NCBI GenBank assembly: GCA_024688095.1
Contig: JAILEJ010000284.1
Coordinates: forward strand, 1 to 15,319
DNA length: 15,319 nt
Reading direction: 5' to 3'
Source of the DNA: Butyrivibrio sp.
Lineage (GTDB): Bacteria > Bacillota > Clostridia > Lachnospirales > Lachnospiraceae
A model generated the notes under the pieces. It was not told where the DNA came from and did not search any database. It saw only the letters and a program-made list of their open reading frames with translations. A program made the translations under genes and the position numbers. The first letter of the stretch is position 1. Every line of letters begins with the position of its first letter. Of this stretch, positions 13,736-15,319 are shown one piece after another.

Positions 13736-14491
13736 TTATTTTACCACGCTGCTCATATCATATAATCCAGCAGGCTTACCTGCAAGAAATTTAGCTGCTT
13801 CTACAGCGCCCTTTCCGAATACACTTCTGGAATATGCTCTATGGGAAAAAGTTACAACTTCATCAAGACCCGCAAAAATAACATCATGGTCTCCTACAAT
13901 TGTACCACCTCTTACTGCAGAAATGCCAATTTCTTTTTGAGGTCTTTTTTCTCTTCTGCTGCTTCTATCATATACAAATTCGTAGTCGCCGCCAATAGAA
14001 TCATTTATATCCTCAGCAAGAGCAAGAGCTGTACCGCTTGGGCTGTCAAGTTTCTGATTGTGATGTTTTTCTACAATCTCAATGTCAAAACCTGCTGCCG
14101 CAAGTGTAGGGGCTGCTTCTTTTAATATTTTAAGAAGAACATTTATGCCAACAGACATATTAGCCGATTTAAGAACTGCTACATTTTTAGAAACATTATT
14201 AACATGCTCAAGCTGTTCTTCTGAAAGTCCTGTTGTGCAAAGAACAACAGGAACATTATTTTTTTCACAAAAATCCAACAGATTATCAACTGCAGATGCA
14301 TTAGAAAAATCAATTATAACATCGCATTCAACATTGCATTCTTCAAGACTTTTAAAAACAGGAAATTCATAATTACTATCTCCAAAAGCATCAATACCTG
14401 CAACCATTTCTACATCTTTATCTGCACTTACAATATCCGCAATAACATGTCCCATGCGGCCATTGCATCCATGCATTATAACCTTTGTCAT
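13736..14491 (-). CDS. dapB: 4-hydroxy-tetrahydrodipicolinate reductase
   Basis: NAD(P)H-dependent reductase of the diaminopimelate/lysine pathway, cytoplasmic. Its 251 residues match the shorter Gram-positive form. The N-terminal Rossmann motif GCNGRMG is at 8-14, CTTG at 85-88 is in the nucleotide domain, and the substrate signature EKHHNQKLDSPSGTA spans about 141-155. H143/H144 and K147 are in the places of the E. coli H159/H160 and K163. AAGGAC lies upstream of the ATG. It follows dapA by 55 bases and precedes hisA by a single base, so the three form one operon ended by the hairpin at 12796-12836. Confidence 0.97.
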   Translation of the reverse strand: MTKVIMHGCNGRMGHVIADIVSADKDVEMVAGIDAFGDSNYEFPVFKSLEECNVECDVIIDFSNASAVDNLLDFCEKNNVPVVLCTTGLSEEQLEHVNNVSKNVAVLKSANMSVGINVLLKILKEAAPTLAAAGFDIEIVEKHHNQKLDSPSGTALALAEDINDSIGGDYEFVYDRSSRREKRPQKEIGISAVRGGTIVGDHDVIFAGLDEVVTFSHRAYSRSVFGKGAVEAAKFLAGKPAGLYDMSSVVK

Positions 14492-14546
14492 ATCAAGTAA
14501 GTCCTTTCTTTTTTATCTTCTTTGATTTTTATTGCATGAAACCAAA

Positions 14547-15319
14547 TCAAAGAATACCGTACTTCTGCATCTCACTACGAAGCTTCTCTTTATTCTCCGG
14601 AAGCATCTCTGTAAGTGGAAGTCTTAAGTTAGAACTCTTATATCCCATCATTCCAAGAGCGGCCTTAACAGGAATAGGATTTACCTCTGAGAAAAGTGCA
14701 TTTACAAGAGGGATAGCATCAAGCTGTAACTTTGCAGCCTGAGCAAAATCTCCTTCAAGACACTTTGCACAGATATCATGAGTCTGTTTAGGCGCAATAT
14801 TAGATAATACAGAGATAACACCTACTCCACCAATAGACATAAGCGGAACAATAAGTCCATCTTCTCCAGAATAAAGATCAAGGCATCCCTCTGCGAGGTG
14901 CATCATTTTTGATGTCTGTGCCATATTTCCTGTGGCATCCTTGATACCTACTATGTTATCAACTTCTTTACATAACTTAACTGCTGTTTCAGGCTGAATA
15001 TTTGTACCTGTTCTACCCGGAACATTGTAAAGAATAACAGGAATATCAATTGCCTTTGCAACTGCTGTAAAGTGAGCAATAAGGCCTCCCTGAGTAGCTT
15101 TATTATAATAAGGAGTAACTGACAATATTCCATCAGCTCCATCTGCCTGAGCTGCTTTTGAAAGTTTAACAGCTGTTTCTGTACAGTTTGAACCTGCACC
15201 AGCAACAACCGGCACTCTCTTATTAACCTTATCTATACAGAACTTAACAACTTCCATATGCTCTTCTTCAGTCATTGTAGCTGATTCGCCTGTAGTACCG
15301 CATACTATTATGGCATCTG
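14547..15319 (-). CDS. dapA: 4-hydroxy-tetrahydrodipicolinate synthase (partial, 5' end outside window)
   Basis: Condenses pyruvate with aspartate semialdehyde in the first committed step to diaminopimelate and lysine. The visible frame is open from the window edge (DAIIVCGTTGESATMTEEEH...), so the ATG at 15275 is an internal methionine, not the start. About 257 residues are visible of a usual 290 or so. CGTTGES holds the conserved Thr pair, ILYNVPGRTG the catalytic Tyr, and VGIKDATGN the Schiff-base Lys. The gene is followed by dapB 55 bases downstream. Any promoter or lysine riboswitch would lie beyond the right edge. Confidence 0.96.
   Translation of the reverse strand, partial: DAIIVCGTTGESATMTEEEHMEVVKFCIDKVNKRVPVVAGAGSNCTETAVKLSKAAQADGADGILSVTPYYNKATQGGLIAHFTAVAKAIDIPVILYNVPGRTGTNIQPETAVKLCKEVDNIVGIKDATGNMAQTSKMMHLAEGCLDLYSGEDGLIVPLMSIGGVGVISVLSNIAPKQTHDICAKCLEGDFAQAAKLQLDAIPLVNALFSEVNPIPVKAALGMMGYKSSNLRLPLTEMLPENKEKLRSEMQKYGIL

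Noticed and set aside
14547..15275. dapA starting at the ATG at 15275
   Set aside because: The frame is open upstream to the window edge and encodes the conserved CGTTGES segment, so that Met is internal.
1..15319. CRISPR, insertion sequence, prophage or tRNA
   Set aside because: No spaced repeats, transposase, integrase, terminal inverted repeats or cloverleaf were seen; direct and inverted repeats found are single regulatory hairpins.

Overview
The window looks like a stretch of chromosome from an AT-rich Clostridia member, most likely Lachnospiraceae. I infer this from gene content, not from a search. The pointers are a DUF5685-type protein beside a J-domain protein, a BilS-like flavodoxin, a ThrRS without a TGS domain behind a T-box, a YerC/TrpR-like repressor, an M23-like protein paired with a bactofilin, and strong AGGAGG-type ribosome binding sites. 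I see no phage, transposon, CRISPR, tRNA or rRNA. The dapA and trkH genes are cut by the window edges.

Layout. (1) 1-2260, minus strand: trkA-trkH potassium uptake operon with its own promoter; trkH runs off the left edge. (2) 2369-5076, plus strand: a promoter and four genes reading the same way (zinc-ribbon membrane protein, DUF5685-like protein, J-domain protein with a Cys-rich tail, BilS-like flavodoxin), closed by a hairpin that can act in both directions. (3) 5122-7402, minus strand: a GT39-like multi-membrane glycosyltransferase followed by a small exported protein that appears to lack any ATG/GTG/TTG start for its signal peptide. (4) 7421-9674, minus strand: thrS with a threonine T-box leader and a terminator. 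(5) 9683-10291, minus strand: a SEC-C motif protein with a structured leader. (6) 10393-11814, plus strand: a membrane-anchored degenerate M23-like protein and a bactofilin. (7) 11850-12241, minus strand: YerC-like regulator. (8) 12301-12742, plus strand: cold-shock protein with a leader hairpin. (9) 12796-15319, minus strand: dapA-dapB and, one base after dapB, a eukaryotic-type HisA.

Most genes are housekeeping: K+ homeostasis, tRNA charging, lysine/diaminopimelate and histidine synthesis, and cell-shape scaffolding. The places that repay a second look are the four-gene cassette at 2461-5015, the apparent ATT start at 5700, the possibly leaderless GT39 transcript, the alternative leader pairings before the SEC-C gene, the catalytically empty M23 partner of the bactofilin, and the eukaryotic-type hisA coupled to dapB. 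I found no clear case of a wholly new system. The four-gene cassette is the best candidate.
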